Source of the DNA: Prescottella sp. R16
GTDB taxonomy: Bacteria; Actinomycetota; Actinomycetes; Mycobacteriales; Mycobacteriaceae
NCBI RefSeq assembly: GCF_030656875.1
Contig: NZ_CP130943.1
Location: 2,728,001 to 2,792,000, forward strand
Direction: 5' to 3'
DNA: 64,000 nt
Under the pieces are notes generated by a model, which saw nothing but the letters and a program-made list of their open reading frames with translations, was not told the origin of the DNA and made no database searches. Positions 50,342 to 59,455 of this stretch are shown here, in pieces. The stretch's first letter is position 1. Each line of letters begins with the position of its first letter. The position numbers and the translations under genes are program-made.

Positions 50342-50869
50342 ATGACCCGTTACGTGGCACTGTTGCGCGGCATCAACGTCGGCGGTATCCGGATCGCGAT
50401 GGCCGATCTGCGGCGCGTGTTCACCGATCTCGGTTTCGGTGACGTGAAGACGGTCCTGGCGACCGGCAACGTACTGTTCGACGCCGATACGGCCGACACG
50501 GCCGCGTTGAAGTCGACGATCGAGTCCGCCCTGCGGTCGGAGTTCGGCTACGAGGCGTGGGTGATCGTCCTCGATGTCGGCACGGTGCGACGCATCGTCG
50601 AGGCGTACCCGTTCGATCCGGACCGGGACGGTCGGCACCCGTACGTGCTGTTCACCACCGATCCCGGCGTGGCGGCCGGTCTGCTCGCGGGCCAGCCGGA
50701 CCTCGACCCGGAGATCGAGCGCGTGCAGGGCGGCGAGAACGTCGTGTACTGGGAGGTCGAACGCGGGCGGACCCTCGACAGCCCGTTCGGGAAGAGCACG
50801 GGAAAACCGAAGCTGAAGGCCTTCACCACGACCCGCAATCTGCGCACCCTGGTGAAGCTGCTGGCCTGA
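50342..50869 (+). CDS. DUF1697 protein
   Basis: A 175-aa cytosolic protein of the DUF1697 family. The N-terminal motif MTRYVALLRGINVGGIRIAMADLRRVF and the block VLATGNVLFDA are diagnostic, as is the C-terminal KSTGKPKLKAFTTTRNLRTLVKL. No enzymatic activity is established for the family. ATG 50342 gives the standard N-terminus. It is transcribed divergently from rnpB and ends before a hairpin shared with the symporter gene. Confidence 0.92.
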   Translation: MTRYVALLRGINVGGIRIAMADLRRVFTDLGFGDVKTVLATGNVLFDADTADTAALKSTIESALRSEFGYEAWVIVLDVGTVRRIVEAYPFDPDRDGRHPYVLFTTDPGVAAGLLAGQPDLDPEIERVQGGENVVYWEVERGRTLDSPFGKSTGKPKLKAFTTTRNLRTLVKLLA

Positions 50870-50887
50870 TTCCGGCGCCGGGCACGA

Positions 50888-50929
50888 CGAACGGCCCGAA
50901 CTCGGTACCCACCGGGTTCGGGCCGTTCG
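50888..50929. terminator. Bidirectional hairpin between the DUF1697 and symporter genes
   Basis: A 19-bp stem (50888-50906 with 50911-50929) with one G-U pair and a 4-nt loop. Confidence 0.78.
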
Positions 50930-50939
50930 GACGCTCCGC

Positions 50940-52322
50940 TCAGCGGGCGGCGGCGAGGTCCTCGTCGGCGAACGGATCACCCTGGCGCGGTGCGTTGTAC
51001 AGCGTCTCGTCGAGAATCTTCTCGCGCTTGGCGACGATCGTCGGCACGAGCGCCTGTCCGGTGACGTTGACGGCGGTGCGGCCCATGTCGATGATCGGTT
51101 CGACGGCGAGCAGCAGGCCGACGCCGGCGAGCGGCAGGCCCAGCGTGGACAGGGTCAGGGTGAGCATGACGGTCGCGCCGGTGGTGCCGGCGGTGGCGGC
51201 GGACCCGATCACGGAGACCACGACGATGAGCAGATAGTCGGTCAGGCTCAGGTTCACACCGTAGAACTCGGCGACGAAGATCGCGGCGATCGCCGGGTAG
51301 ACAGCGGCGCAGCCGTCCATCTTGGTGGTCGCGCCGAGCGGCACCGCGAACGACGCGTATTCGCGCGGCACCCCGAGATTGCGTTCGGTGACCCGCTCGG
51401 TGAGCGGCAGGGTGCCGATCGAGGAACGCGACACGAAACCGAGCTGCGTCGCCGGCCATACACCGGAGAAGAAGTTCTTCACCGACAGTCCGTGGATACG
51501 GACGATGGCCGGGTACACGCCGAAGAACACGATCGCGAGACCGATGTAGACGGCGAGAGTGAACATGCCCAGCTGGCCGATCGCGTCCCAGCCGTACGTG
51601 GCGACGGCCTTCGCGATGAGGGCGGCGGTGCCGATCGGTGCGAGGCGGATGATCCACCACAGCACCTTCTGCACGATCGCGAGCAGGGAGGCGTTGAAGT
51701 TCAGGAACGGCTCGGCCTTCTCGCCGACCTTGAGGGCGGCGATGCCGATCGCGATCGCGACGACGAGCAACTGCAGGACGTTGAAGCTCAGCGACGTGGT
51801 CGCGCTCAGGGCACCCGACGCGCTTTCGGTGACGGTCGTCTTGGCGCCCAGGCCGAGGAAGTTCTGTGGAACGAGGCCGGTGAGGAACGCCCACCACGAG
51901 CCGCTGCTCTTCGGCTCGGTCGCCTTGGCGGCGTCCACGGTGGAGTTGGCGCCGGGCTGGGTGATCAGGCCGACCGCGATACCGATCAGCACCGCGACGA
52001 ACGCGGTGATCGCGAACCACAGCAGCGTCTGCACGGCCAGACGCGCGGCGTTGGCGACGTTGCGCAGGTTCGCGATGGAGGAGACGACGGCGGTGAAGAT
52101 CAGCGGGATGACCGACACGGTCAACAGCCCGACATAGCTCGAGCCGATGGTGGTGACGGTACCGACGAGCCAGTTCGGGTTGCCGTCGGCGGCGTCGGGC
52201 ATGGCGCGGGCGACGAGGCCGAGGACGATACCGAGGATCAGACCGGCGACGATCTGGGGTCCGAACGACGTTGCCCACGTGGGCAGTGCGCGCCGGGGCG
52301 CGCCGAGGGTGGGGGCCGACAT
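50940..52322 (-). CDS. Dicarboxylate/amino acid:cation symporter (DAACS, SDF family)
   Basis: A 460-aa sodium- or proton-coupled importer of dicarboxylates or acidic amino acids. About eight transmembrane helices plus two re-entrant hairpins are expected. The first hairpin serine-rich motif appears as FVSRSSIGTLPLTERVTE, followed by FAVPLGATTKMDGCAAVYPAIAAIFVAEFYG. The second hairpin region is VIGSAATAGTTGATVMLTLTLSTLGLPLAGVGLLLAVEPIIDMGRTAVNVTGQAL, with the substrate-binding Asp and Asn. The substrate (glutamate, aspartate or C4-dicarboxylate) cannot be decided. An in-frame start at 52322 places the first helix normally. Confidence 0.92.
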   Translation of the reverse strand: MSAPTLGAPRRALPTWATSFGPQIVAGLILGIVLGLVARAMPDAADGNPNWLVGTVTTIGSSYVGLLTVSVIPLIFTAVVSSIANLRNVANAARLAVQTLLWFAITAFVAVLIGIAVGLITQPGANSTVDAAKATEPKSSGSWWAFLTGLVPQNFLGLGAKTTVTESASGALSATTSLSFNVLQLLVVAIAIGIAALKVGEKAEPFLNFNASLLAIVQKVLWWIIRLAPIGTAALIAKAVATYGWDAIGQLGMFTLAVYIGLAIVFFGVYPAIVRIHGLSVKNFFSGVWPATQLGFVSRSSIGTLPLTERVTERNLGVPREYASFAVPLGATTKMDGCAAVYPAIAAIFVAEFYGVNLSLTDYLLIVVVSVIGSAATAGTTGATVMLTLTLSTLGLPLAGVGLLLAVEPIIDMGRTAVNVTGQALVPTIVAKREKILDETLYNAPRQGDPFADEDLAAAR

Positions 52323-52606
52323 GAGGGCCTTTCGCGATGAAGACGGTGGAGCGGCGGCGCACGATCGGTGCGCGTTCTCCGACAGGGACGCAGGGACACA
52401 CGGGGCACCGGGACATCACCGGGGATGTCCGGGCCTACCCGGACGCGAGTGGTCGGGGCGTGGTCAGGAGCGACAGACGGCACTCGACTGCAGACAGTTG
52501 TCGACCCAGCGTCGACAGGTCAGCAGAGTGTTCACAGCGGACACACTACGCCCGCCGTCGCCACCGAATCCAATCGACTGTTCGTTCGGCTACCGATCCG
52601 GCCCGG
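52323..52606. other. Intergenic region, 284 bp, upstream of the symporter gene
   Basis: It contains the symporter promoter (minus strand) and the 3' flank of the RNase H gene. I see no gene, operator or RNA motif I can support. Confidence 0.4.
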
Positions 52607-53734
52607 TCACAGGTGCGACGTGTCGTTGACCAGCCGCACCGACGACCCGCCGTCCGGATAGAACTCGGCGATGCTCAGCGACGCCAGATCCAGGTGCAGC
52701 CGGTACAGCAGCGACGGCCCCACCCCGAGGGCGAGCTGCAGCAGCGTCTTGATCGGGGTGACGTGCGTGACGACGAGGATGTTGCTGCCCGCGTACGTCG
52801 CGGTCAGGTCGTCGCGCACGGTCTCGATCCGGGTCCGTACCTGGTCGAAGCTCTCCCCGCCGGGGGGCCGCACCGACGTGTCCGACAGCCAGCGGCCGTG
52901 CACGTCGGGGTCGCGTTCGGACGCCTCGAGGAAGGTGAGCCCCTCCCAGGCACCGAAGTCGGTTTCGATCAGCCCGTCGTGCACCGTGACCGGCAGTCCG
53001 AGGGCACCGGCGGCCGCCTCCGCGGTCTCGCGGGCCCGGCCCAGCGGCGACGACACGACCGCCGCGATCGCACCCTTCGCGGCGATCCGTCCGGCCGCGG
53101 CCCGCGCCTGCCCGCGACCGAGGGCGGTGAGCGGCGGATTGCCGCGGCCCGAGTAGCGGCGCTCGACGGACAGTTCCGTCTGCCCGTGCCGCAGCAGCAG
53201 CATCCGGGTGGGGGCGCCGACCGCGCCGGTCCAGCCGGGTGCCGGCGTCGCCGACTCCTCGACCACATCGGTGCCGGAGTCGACGCCCTCCTCCTCGAAT
53301 CCCTCGGAGAATCCGGACGTGATCGCGTCGTCGCCGTCCATCGCCTCGTTGGCGAGGCGGTCGGCGTGACCGTTCTCGCTGCGCGGAATCCACGTGTAGG
53401 TGACCCGGTCGAACGCCGACGCGACCTCCCGGGCCCGCTGCGCGAGCGGGATCATGTCGGGGTGCTTGACCTTCCAGCGTCCCGACATCTGCTCGACGAC
53501 GAGCTTGGAGTCCATGCGGACGTCGACCTCGCGGGCGCCGCCGTCGCGGGCCGCGGTCAGGCCCGCGATCAGACCGCGATACTCGGCGACGTTGTTGGTG
53601 GCGACGCCGAGGAACTCGCGCCGCTCCGCGAGCACCCGGCCGTGGGCGGCGTCGAACACGACCGCGCCGTAGCCGGCCGGGCCGGGATTACCGCGCGACC
53701 CCCCGTCCGCCTCGACGACGACGCGGTCGGTCAC
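52607..53734 (-). CDS. RNase H / phosphoglycerate-mutase-type acid phosphatase fusion (Rv2228c-like)
   Basis: A two-domain protein of 375 aa. The N-terminal RNase HI domain (about 1-140) cuts RNA in RNA/DNA hybrids and carries the acidic residues in EADGGSRGNPGPAGYGAV, NNVAEYRGLIAGL and DVRMDSKLVVEQM. The C-terminal histidine phosphatase domain (about 165-375) has LLLRHGQTELS with the phospho-acceptor His and VVTHVTPIKTLL with the second His; in mycobacteria it has alpha-ribazole phosphatase (CobC-like) activity. This gives another tie to cobalamin synthesis here. GTG 53734 overlaps the upstream zinc-ribbon gene stop (GTGA). Confidence 0.94.
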   Translation of the reverse strand: MTDRVVVEADGGSRGNPGPAGYGAVVFDAAHGRVLAERREFLGVATNNVAEYRGLIAGLTAARDGGAREVDVRMDSKLVVEQMSGRWKVKHPDMIPLAQRAREVASAFDRVTYTWIPRSENGHADRLANEAMDGDDAITSGFSEGFEEEGVDSGTDVVEESATPAPGWTGAVGAPTRMLLLRHGQTELSVERRYSGRGNPPLTALGRGQARAAAGRIAAKGAIAAVVSSPLGRARETAEAAAGALGLPVTVHDGLIETDFGAWEGLTFLEASERDPDVHGRWLSDTSVRPPGGESFDQVRTRIETVRDDLTATYAGSNILVVTHVTPIKTLLQLALGVGPSLLYRLHLDLASLSIAEFYPDGGSSVRLVNDTSHL

Positions 53735-54468
53735 AGACCGGATTCCTTGGTGCGCACCATGATTGCACCGCATTCGGGGCAGCGGACGACGACGTCGGCG
53801 GGGGTTCCGGCGATACGGGCGATCTCGCCGCGGTCGATCTCGATGCGGCATGCACCGCAGCGGCGGGCCTGCAGCAGTGCCGCCCCCACACCCCGCTGTT
53901 CCCGCTGCTTCTCGTAGATCGCGAGCAGCTCGTCAGGGAACAGGCCGATCAGCGCGGCCCGGTCCGCGTCGCACCGCTCCTGCGCCTTCTGCAGGTCGGC
54001 GAGGGCGTCGTCGCGGCGACGTTCGGCGTCGATCATCTCGTCCTCGACCTGCGTCAGCCGGGCACCGGCGTGGTCGTGGTCGGCCTGCGACGCCTCCCGA
54101 CGCTCCATCACCTCGAGCAGTTCGTCCTCGAGCACGGACTGGCGGCGTTCCAGGCTGCCGAGTTCGTGCTGCAGTTCGGTGAGCTGCTTGGGCGCCAGGG
54201 TGCCACCCTCGAGGAGCTTCCGGTCCCGCATCTCCCGCTGACGGACGGCGTCGACCTCACCCTCGAGCTTCCGGATGTCGCGGTCGAGGTCGTCGAGCAC
54301 GATCTCCACGGCCACCGCCGCATCCTTGCGGCCGACCCGCTCGGCCTCGAGCCGCTCGACTTCCTGCTGCTCCGGCAGGGTGCTGCGACGGTGCGCGAGC
54401 CGCGTCGACTCGGTGTCCACACCGGCGAGCTGGAGAAGCTTGGACTGCACTGAAGGGTCGACGTTCAC
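53731..54468 (-). CDS. Coiled-coil protein with C-terminal C4 zinc ribbon (Rv2229c-like)
   Basis: A 245-aa protein. Residues about 20-190 are a long charged coiled coil (VERLEAERVGRKD, KLEGEVDAVRQREMRDRKLLEGGTL, EDEMIDAERRRDDALADLQKAQ). The C-terminus is a zinc ribbon with Cys pairs in RRCGACRIEI and VRCPECGAIMV. The family (DUF164/zf-RING_7) is thought to bind nucleic acid and sits next to NIF3 and RNase H genes widely in actinobacteria. GTG 54468 follows AGGAG. The three genes NIF3, zinc-ribbon and RNase H likely form one operon. Confidence 0.9.
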   Translation of the reverse strand: MNVDPSVQSKLLQLAGVDTESTRLAHRRSTLPEQQEVERLEAERVGRKDAAVAVEIVLDDLDRDIRKLEGEVDAVRQREMRDRKLLEGGTLAPKQLTELQHELGSLERRQSVLEDELLEVMERREASQADHDHAGARLTQVEDEMIDAERRRDDALADLQKAQERCDADRAALIGLFPDELLAIYEKQREQRGVGAALLQARRCGACRIEIDRGEIARIAGTPADVVVRCPECGAIMVRTKESGL

Positions 54469-54506
54469 GCGTGAAAGCTCCTGCTGTGTTCTTGTACATC
54501 GGGGCG

Positions 54507-54521
54507 CTCGGGTGACCCGAG
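54507..54521. promoter_or_regulatory. Palindrome CTCGGGTGACCCGAG in the NIF3/zinc-ribbon gap
   Basis: A 15-bp near-perfect dyad. On the minus strand a TTGACA sequence (54528-54533) lies just upstream, so it may be an operator or part of a promoter for the zinc-ribbon gene. Confidence 0.35.
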
Positions 54522-54548
54522 ATCGAGTGTCAACCGTACCCGGCCCGG

Positions 54549-55694
54549 TCAGTGACAGGCGACGGTCCACGGATCGGTCCGCAGGTCCGTCACCCGCACG
54601 TCCCAGCCGTCGACACCGGAGAACCGGGCGTCGAGGACATCCTTCGCCTGCGCGCACCACGGCTGCTCGCTGGCCCAGTGCGCGACGTCGACGAGGGCGG
54701 GCCCGCCGGTGCGCAGGTGCTCGTCGGCCGGATGGTGCCGCAGGTCGGCGGTCACGTACGCGTCGGCGCCGAGCCGGGACACGGTCGCGAGGAGGGAATC
54801 CCCGGACCCGCCGCACACCGCGACGGTCTGGACGATCCGGTCCGGGTCACCGGCCGCCCGCACCCCCCACTCGGTGCGGGGCAACGCGTCGGCGACGCGG
54901 GCGGTGAACGCACGCAACGTCGTCGGCTGCGGCAGCGTCCCGATGCGGCCGAGACCGCGGCGTCCGGGGAAGTCGACGGTCTCGAACACGTCGAAGGCCG
55001 GCTCCTCGTACGGGTGCGCGGCACGCAGCGCGGACAGGAGCCGGGTCCGCGCCGTTCGCGGAGCGATCACCTCGACACGGTCCTCACGAACGTGCTCGAC
55101 GGCACCGACCGAACCGAGGGCGGGGTTCGCACCGGGCATCGGACGGAACTGTCCGTCACCGGTGACGGTCCAGCTGCAGTCGCGGTAGTCGCCGAGTTCC
55201 CCGGCACCCGCCGCGAAGAGTGCCTCGCGGACCCGGACGGTGTCGGTGGCCGGCACCGTCACCACCCACTTGTCGGTGGCCCGGTCGGGGATCGGGACGA
55301 GCGGGCGGGTGTCGACGAGGCCGAGAGCGGCGGCGAGGGCGTCGGACACACCCGGATCGGCGCGGTCGGCGTTGGTGTGCGCGCTGTACAGGGCGCATCC
55401 GCCGCGGATCAGCCGGTGCAGCAGCGCCCCCTTCGGGGTGTGGGCGCCGACGGTGTCGACGCCGCGCAGCAGCAGCGGATGGTGCACCAGCAGTAGCTGG
55501 GCGCCGGTTGCGAGGGCCTCGTCGACGACGGCCTCGGTGGCGTCGACGGCGACGACCACCTTCCGCACCTCGTCGGCCGGGTCACCGGCGACGAGTCCGA
55601 CGGAATCCCACGATTCGGCGAGGGCCGGCGGGTAGGCGGCCTCGAGGGCGGCGATCACGTCGTCCAGGGTCGGAACGGTTTTCGGCGTGGTCAC
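54549..55694 (-). CDS. NIF3-family metal-binding protein (YbgI/GTP cyclohydrolase I type 2-like)
   Basis: A 381-aa dinuclear-metal protein. The N-terminal half has NIF3 motifs: [17 protein letters not shown] and [11 protein letters not shown] (His pair), and [18 protein letters not shown]. The middle contains an inserted PII/CutA-like domain ([37 protein letters not shown]). The C-terminal half supplies [23 protein letters not shown] and [10 protein letters not shown] with the remaining metal ligands. Function is unresolved family-wide. GTG 55694 overlaps the cobC stop (GTGA), so cobC and NIF3 are translationally coupled. Confidence 0.92.
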   Translation of the reverse strand: MTTPKTVPTLDDVIAALEAAYPPALAESWDSVGLVAGDPADEVRKVVVAVDATEAVVDEALATGAQLLLVHHPLLLRGVDTVGAHTPKGALLHRLIRGGCALYSAHTNADRADPGVSDALAAALGLVDTRPLVPIPDRATDKWVVTVPATDTVRVREALFAAGAGELGDYRDCSWTVTGDGQFRPMPGANPALGSVGAVEHVREDRVEVIAPRTARTRLLSALRAAHPYEEPAFDVFETVDFPGRRGLGRIGTLPQPTTLRAFTARVADALPRTEWGVRAAGDPDRIVQTVAVCGGSGDSLLATVSRLGADAYVTADLRHHPADEHLRTGGPALVDVAHWASEQPWCAQAKDVLDARFSGVDGWDVRVTDLRTDPWTVACH

Positions 55695-56725
55695 GGGATC
55701 TCCTCCAAGACGGCGATCAGTCGTTCGGTCATCGCCTGCGGGCGCACCGCGATCCGCAGGACGTCCGGCCCCAGTCCGGGGAACGTGTCACAGCGACGGA
55801 CGGCGATGCCGTGCTCCCGCAGCGCGGTCCGCACCCGGTCACCGCCGGGCACGCGCAGCAGCAGGAACGGTGCCGACGCCGGGGTGTGCACGTCGATCCC
55901 CGCGGCCCGCAGCAGGTCGACGGCGACGTCCCGGTCGGCGGCGATCCGGCGGGCCTGTCCGGCGGCCTCGGCGACCGCGTGCGGTTCGCTGCACGCGGTG
56001 ATCGCCTCGAGCTGCAGGCTGCCGACGGGCCAGTGCGCACGCCCCCGGGTGAGGCGCGCCAGTACGTCGGGGTGTCCGAGCGCATAGCCGCAGCGCAGTC
56101 CGGCGAGCGCCCACGTCTTGGTGAGGCTGCGCAGCACCAGCACGTCGGGCAGAGACAGGCCGGCCACCGACTGCGGTTCCCCGGGCACGGCGTCCATGAA
56201 CGCCTCGTCGACGACGACGATCCGGCCGGGCCGGCGCAGCGCGAGCACGTCGGCGGCCGGGTGCAGCACCGACGTCGGGTTGGTGGGGTTGCCGAGCACG
56301 ACGAGGTCGGCGGAGTCGGGGACGGCGGCCGGGTCGAGCCGGTAGGGCGCGTCGAGGACGACGTGGGTGACCGGGACCGCGGCCTCGCGCAGCGCGAGTT
56401 CCGGTTCGGTGAACGACGGGTGGATCAGGGCGGCCTCGCGGGGGGCGAGCCGCGGCAGCATCGCGAATCCCTCGGCGCCGCCGGCCAGCGGCAACACCTC
56501 GTCCGGGGTACGGCCGTGACGGGCCGCGACCTGTCCGCGGGCCCGGCGGTCGGCATCGGCGCTCGGATACCTGCCGAGGGCTCCGACCGCGGCGGCGAGC
56601 CGGGCCCGCAGCCATTCCGGTGGCCCGTCACCCTGCACGTTGACCGCGAAATCGAGGAGGCCCGGACCGGTCTCGGCGTCGCCGTGGTGCCGCAGTGGCG
56701 CGAGCGTGTCCGATCCGAGGTCCAT
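55691..56725 (-). CDS. cobC: Threonine-phosphate decarboxylase-like aminotransferase (cobalamin)
   Basis: A PLP enzyme of 344 aa, class I/II aminotransferase fold. In cobalamin synthesis this group (CobC/CobD of different naming systems; Rv2231c) makes (R)-1-amino-2-propanol phosphate from threonine phosphate. The N-terminus [17 protein letters not shown] and the aldimine Lys in [20 protein letters not shown] are clear. [15 protein letters not shown] and [14 protein letters not shown] are cofactor-site motifs. ATG 56725 lies 8 nt after TAGGGT. It pairs functionally with cobD (58437-59429) and the cobUTS cluster. An activity as a histidinol-phosphate-like aminotransferase is the alternative. 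Confidence 0.87.
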   Translation of the reverse strand: MDLGSDTLAPLRHHGDAETGPGLLDFAVNVQGDGPPEWLRARLAAAVGALGRYPSADADRRARGQVAARHGRTPDEVLPLAGGAEGFAMLPRLAPREAALIHPSFTEPELALREAAVPVTHVVLDAPYRLDPAAVPDSADLVVLGNPTNPTSVLHPAADVLALRRPGRIVVVDEAFMDAVPGEPQSVAGLSLPDVLVLRSLTKTWALAGLRCGYALGHPDVLARLTRGRAHWPVGSLQLEAITACSEPHAVAEAAGQARRIAADRDVAVDLLRAAGIDVHTPASAPFLLLRVPGGDRVRTALREHGIAVRRCDTFPGLGPDVLRIAVRPQAMTERLIAVLEEIP

Positions 56726-56732
56726 GACCGCC

Positions 56733-56768
56733 CACCCTACGACGCGGGCCGACCGGGACAATGGCACG
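56733..56768. promoter_or_regulatory. Back-to-back leaderless promoters of cobC and the HAD gene
   Basis: In this 43-bp gap TAGGGT (minus, 56734-56739) lies 8 nt before ATG 56725 and GACAAT (plus, 56757-56762) lies 6 nt before GTG 56769. Neither gene has a ribosome-binding site. Confidence 0.42.
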
Positions 56769-57452
56769 GTGACTGATGCGGTGACCGATATCTCGACCCC
56801 CCTCGCTCCGGTGCTGTTGTTCGACCTCGACGGCACCCTCACCGATTCCGCGCTCGGCATCCACAACGGGTTCCGACACGCCCTGTCCACGATCGGCCGT
56901 CCCGAGCCGACCGCGGCGATGCTGGCGACGGTGATCGGGCCGCCGCTGATCGAGTCGATGCACGCGATGGGCCTCGACGAGCGCGACACCGCCGCCGCCC
57001 TGGCCGCGTACTTCGAGCGGTACGACGCCGTCGGCTGGTCGGAGAACGCCGTGTACGACGGTGTCGAGGAGGCGCTGATCGCGGCGCAGGCGTCGGGCGC
57101 CCGGCTGGCGGTGGCGACGTCGAAGACGGAGACGTTCGCGATCCGGATCCTCGAGCACTTCGGGCTCGCCGGCTACTTCGAGACGATCGGCGGGGCGAGC
57201 CCGGACGGGTCCCGGCGCGCCAAGGCCGACGTCATCGGGCACGTGCTGGGCGGGCTGGGCCTGACCGCGGTCCCGGGCGGCACTCCCGACGTGGTGATGA
57301 TCGGGGACCGCGAGCACGATGTGCACGGGGCCGCGCACTGGGGCATTCCGACGGTGTTCGTCGAATGGGGGTACGGCTCCCCCGCCGAGGCTGCCGGTGC
57401 ACGCTGGACGGCCGCGTCGACCGCCGAGCTGACGCGGGTGCTGGCGAGGTGA
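56769..57452 (+). CDS. HAD-superfamily hydrolase, PtkA-like
   Basis: A 227-aa phosphatase-type HAD protein. Motif I is LLFDLDGTLTDSA (two Asp), motif II Thr/Ser lies in LAVATSKTETFA, motif III Lys in RRAKADVI and motif IV in VMIGDREHDVHGA. The position equals M. tuberculosis ptkA (Rv2232), reported to phosphorylate the phosphatase PtpA on tyrosine. The ptpA gene that normally follows is absent here, so the kinase role may not apply and a plain phosphatase such as phosphoglycolate phosphatase is equally possible. Confidence 0.88.
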   Translation: MTDAVTDISTPLAPVLLFDLDGTLTDSALGIHNGFRHALSTIGRPEPTAAMLATVIGPPLIESMHAMGLDERDTAAALAAYFERYDAVGWSENAVYDGVEEALIAAQASGARLAVATSKTETFAIRILEHFGLAGYFETIGGASPDGSRRAKADVIGHVLGGLGLTAVPGGTPDVVMIGDREHDVHGAAHWGIPTVFVEWGYGSPAEAAGARWTAASTAELTRVLAR

Positions 57453-57467
57453 CCTGCAGCGAACCAG

Positions 57468-57473
57468 TACCGT
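57468..57473 (+). promoter_or_regulatory. -10 box TACCGT, leaderless start of the SURF1 gene
   Basis: TACCGT, 7 nt, then GTG 57481. Confidence 0.42.
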
Positions 57474-57480
57474 GGAGGCC

Positions 57481-58452
57481 GTGGGCAGGCTGAAATTTCT
57501 GTTGCGACCGGGATGGTTGGCGTTGGCGGCCGTCGTCGCCGGGTTCGCCTTCATGTGTTTCACGGTGCTGGCACCGTGGCAGCTGGGCAAGAACACCCGG
57601 ACGTCCGAGCGCAACACCCTGCTCGAGGAGTCGATCGACGCCGACGCGGTCCCGATCGACTCGCTGATCGGCGGTACCGGTCCGGCCCCGCAGGACGAGT
57701 GGCGCAAGGTTCTCGCGACCGGAACGTACGTCCCGGACACCGACGTCCTGGTCCGGTTGCGGTCCGTCGGGGATGCACCCGCCTACGAGGTGCTCACGCC
57801 GCTGACGTTGACGGACGGGCAGACGATGCTCGTCAATCGTGGTTACGTGCGGCCCGTCCAGGGCACGCAGGCCCCGCCGATTCCGCCGGCCCCGTCCGGG
57901 CCGGTGACGGTCGAGGGCCGGATCCGCATGTCGGAGGGCACCGTTCCCGGGAAGGATCCGATCACCGAGTCGGGCACCCGGCAGGTCTACTTCATCGATT
58001 CCGGGCAGGTCGGCGCGTTCATCGGCACCGACCTGGTGAACGGGTATCTACAGCTCGACGACGGTCAGCCGGGTGGCCTGGGCACGATCCCGCTGCCGCA
58101 GATGGACTCCGGACCGTACCTGTCGTACGGGTTGCAGTGGCTGGCGTTCGGCATCATGGCGCCGTTGGGTCTCGCGTACTTCGTCCGCGCCGAACTCCGG
58201 GAACGTCGCAAGGCCCGCGAGAATGCCGTCGGCGGTGCGGCGGCGACGCCGGAGACCGCACCCGACGACATCCCGGCCGTATCCGACATCCCGGCCGTAC
58301 CCGACGTGCCGGCTGTGGTCGACGGGACGACCCCCGACGACGAGTTCCGGCTGCCGACCAAGCGCACGCTGCGCAGGAAGAAGTCCGACGCCCCCGCCGC
58401 ACCGCTCAGCGCGTCGGAGGCGAAGCTCGCGGACCGCTACGGCAAACGGTGA
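57481..58452 (+). CDS. SURF1-family cytochrome oxidase assembly protein
   Basis: A 323-aa membrane protein that helps insert heme a into the aa3 oxidase. The SURF1 layout is plain: a transmembrane helix at about 10-30 (GWLALAAVVAGFAFMCFTVLAPWQLGKN), a periplasmic domain with VLATGTYVPDTDVLVRLR and LVNRGYVRPVQG, and a second helix at about 215-235 (YLSYGLQWLAFGIMAPLGLAYFV). The C-terminal tail of about 85 residues is Asp/Pro/Val-rich with a repeated DIPAV motif. GTG 57481 is favoured by the -10 box; GTG 57472 is also possible. The 3' end overlaps cobD by 16 nt. Confidence 0.9.
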   Translation: MGRLKFLLRPGWLALAAVVAGFAFMCFTVLAPWQLGKNTRTSERNTLLEESIDADAVPIDSLIGGTGPAPQDEWRKVLATGTYVPDTDVLVRLRSVGDAPAYEVLTPLTLTDGQTMLVNRGYVRPVQGTQAPPIPPAPSGPVTVEGRIRMSEGTVPGKDPITESGTRQVYFIDSGQVGAFIGTDLVNGYLQLDDGQPGGLGTIPLPQMDSGPYLSYGLQWLAFGIMAPLGLAYFVRAELRERRKARENAVGGAAATPETAPDDIPAVSDIPAVPDVPAVVDGTTPDDEFRLPTKRTLRRKKSDAPAAPLSASEAKLADRYGKR

Positions 58453-59429
58453 CGTGACCGCCGCGCGCCCAGCGCGAGGACTGCCGCGACCGCCGCGGCA
58501 CCGGTCTGGACTGCGGTGGACAGTCTCGCGGCCCGGCCCAGGTCCGCGACGACCGGTGCCGGCCCCGTCCCGAGGGTGGGACGCATCTCCACGCCGTGCG
58601 GGTATTCGGTGCGGCCCCCGAGCTGCACACCGAGTGCCCCGGCCGCGGACGCTTCCGCGACTCCGGCGTTGGGGCTGGGATGGTTCGCGGCGTCGCGGCG
58701 CCACGCCCGCCACGCGCCGCGCGGGGAGCCGCCGACGACGGGCGCCGCGGCCACGGTGAGGACGCCGGCGAGCCGGGCCGGGGCCAGGTTGACGACGTCG
58801 TCCCAGCGGGCCGCAGCCCACCCGAAGTGGCGGTAGCGGTCGTTGCGGTAGCCGATCATGGCGTCGAGGGTGTTGGACGCCCGGTAGCCGAGCAGTCCGG
58901 GCACACCCGCGACCGCGCCCCAGAAGAGTGCACCGACGGTGGCGTCGGAGGTGTTCTCGGCGACCGATTCGAGGCTGGCGCGGGCGATCCCGTCGGCACC
59001 CAGGACGCTCGGGTCGCGTCCGCACAGCGACGGCAGCAGATTCCGCGCGGCATCCAGGTCACCGCGGTCGAGGTGGCCGGCCATGGCCCGCCCGGTCCCG
59101 GCGAGCGACGTGCCACCGAGGACCGTCCAGGTGGCGGCGGCGGTCACGGCCGTCTCCCCCACCCAGCCGAACCGGGCCGCGGCGCGTTCCGCGAGTATCC
59201 CACCGGCGACGGTCGCCCCGACGAGGACGGCGGTGTGCACGGCCCCGGCGGGTCGGCTGTCGGCGTACGTCAGTGTCTCGAACGAGGCTGCGGCCCGGCC
59301 GAATCCGGCGACCGGATGGAACCGGCGAGGATCGCCGAACACCCGATCGGCGACGTAGCCGAGGAGCAGTCCCGCCGCCCGGGCCGTGGGATGGGGGCGA
59401 GGGGCCGGTCGGTGGGTGGGGCGCAGCAC
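58437..59429 (-). CDS. cobD: Adenosylcobinamide-phosphate synthase (CbiB/CobD)
   Basis: Integral membrane enzyme that attaches aminopropanol (or its phosphate) to adenosylcobyric acid, 330 aa. Family motifs: GYVADRVFGDPRRFHPVAGFGR, ARASLESVAENTSDATVGALFWGAVAGVPGLLGYRASNTLDAMIGYRNDRYRHFGWAAARWDDVVNLAPARL and HPSPNAGVAEASAAGALGVQLGG. Several hydrophobic helices are present. It follows the spermidine-synthase-like gene after 26 bp on the same strand, so it may be read from that operon as well. Substrate supply comes from CobC (55691-56725). Confidence 0.95.
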   Translation of the reverse strand: MLRPTHRPAPRPHPTARAAGLLLGYVADRVFGDPRRFHPVAGFGRAAASFETLTYADSRPAGAVHTAVLVGATVAGGILAERAAARFGWVGETAVTAAATWTVLGGTSLAGTGRAMAGHLDRGDLDAARNLLPSLCGRDPSVLGADGIARASLESVAENTSDATVGALFWGAVAGVPGLLGYRASNTLDAMIGYRNDRYRHFGWAAARWDDVVNLAPARLAGVLTVAAAPVVGGSPRGAWRAWRRDAANHPSPNAGVAEASAAGALGVQLGGRTEYPHGVEMRPTLGTGPAPVVADLGRAARLSTAVQTGAAAVAAVLALGARRSRHRLP

Positions 59430-59455
59430 GCGCCCAGTTGTACCACCGGTTCCGG

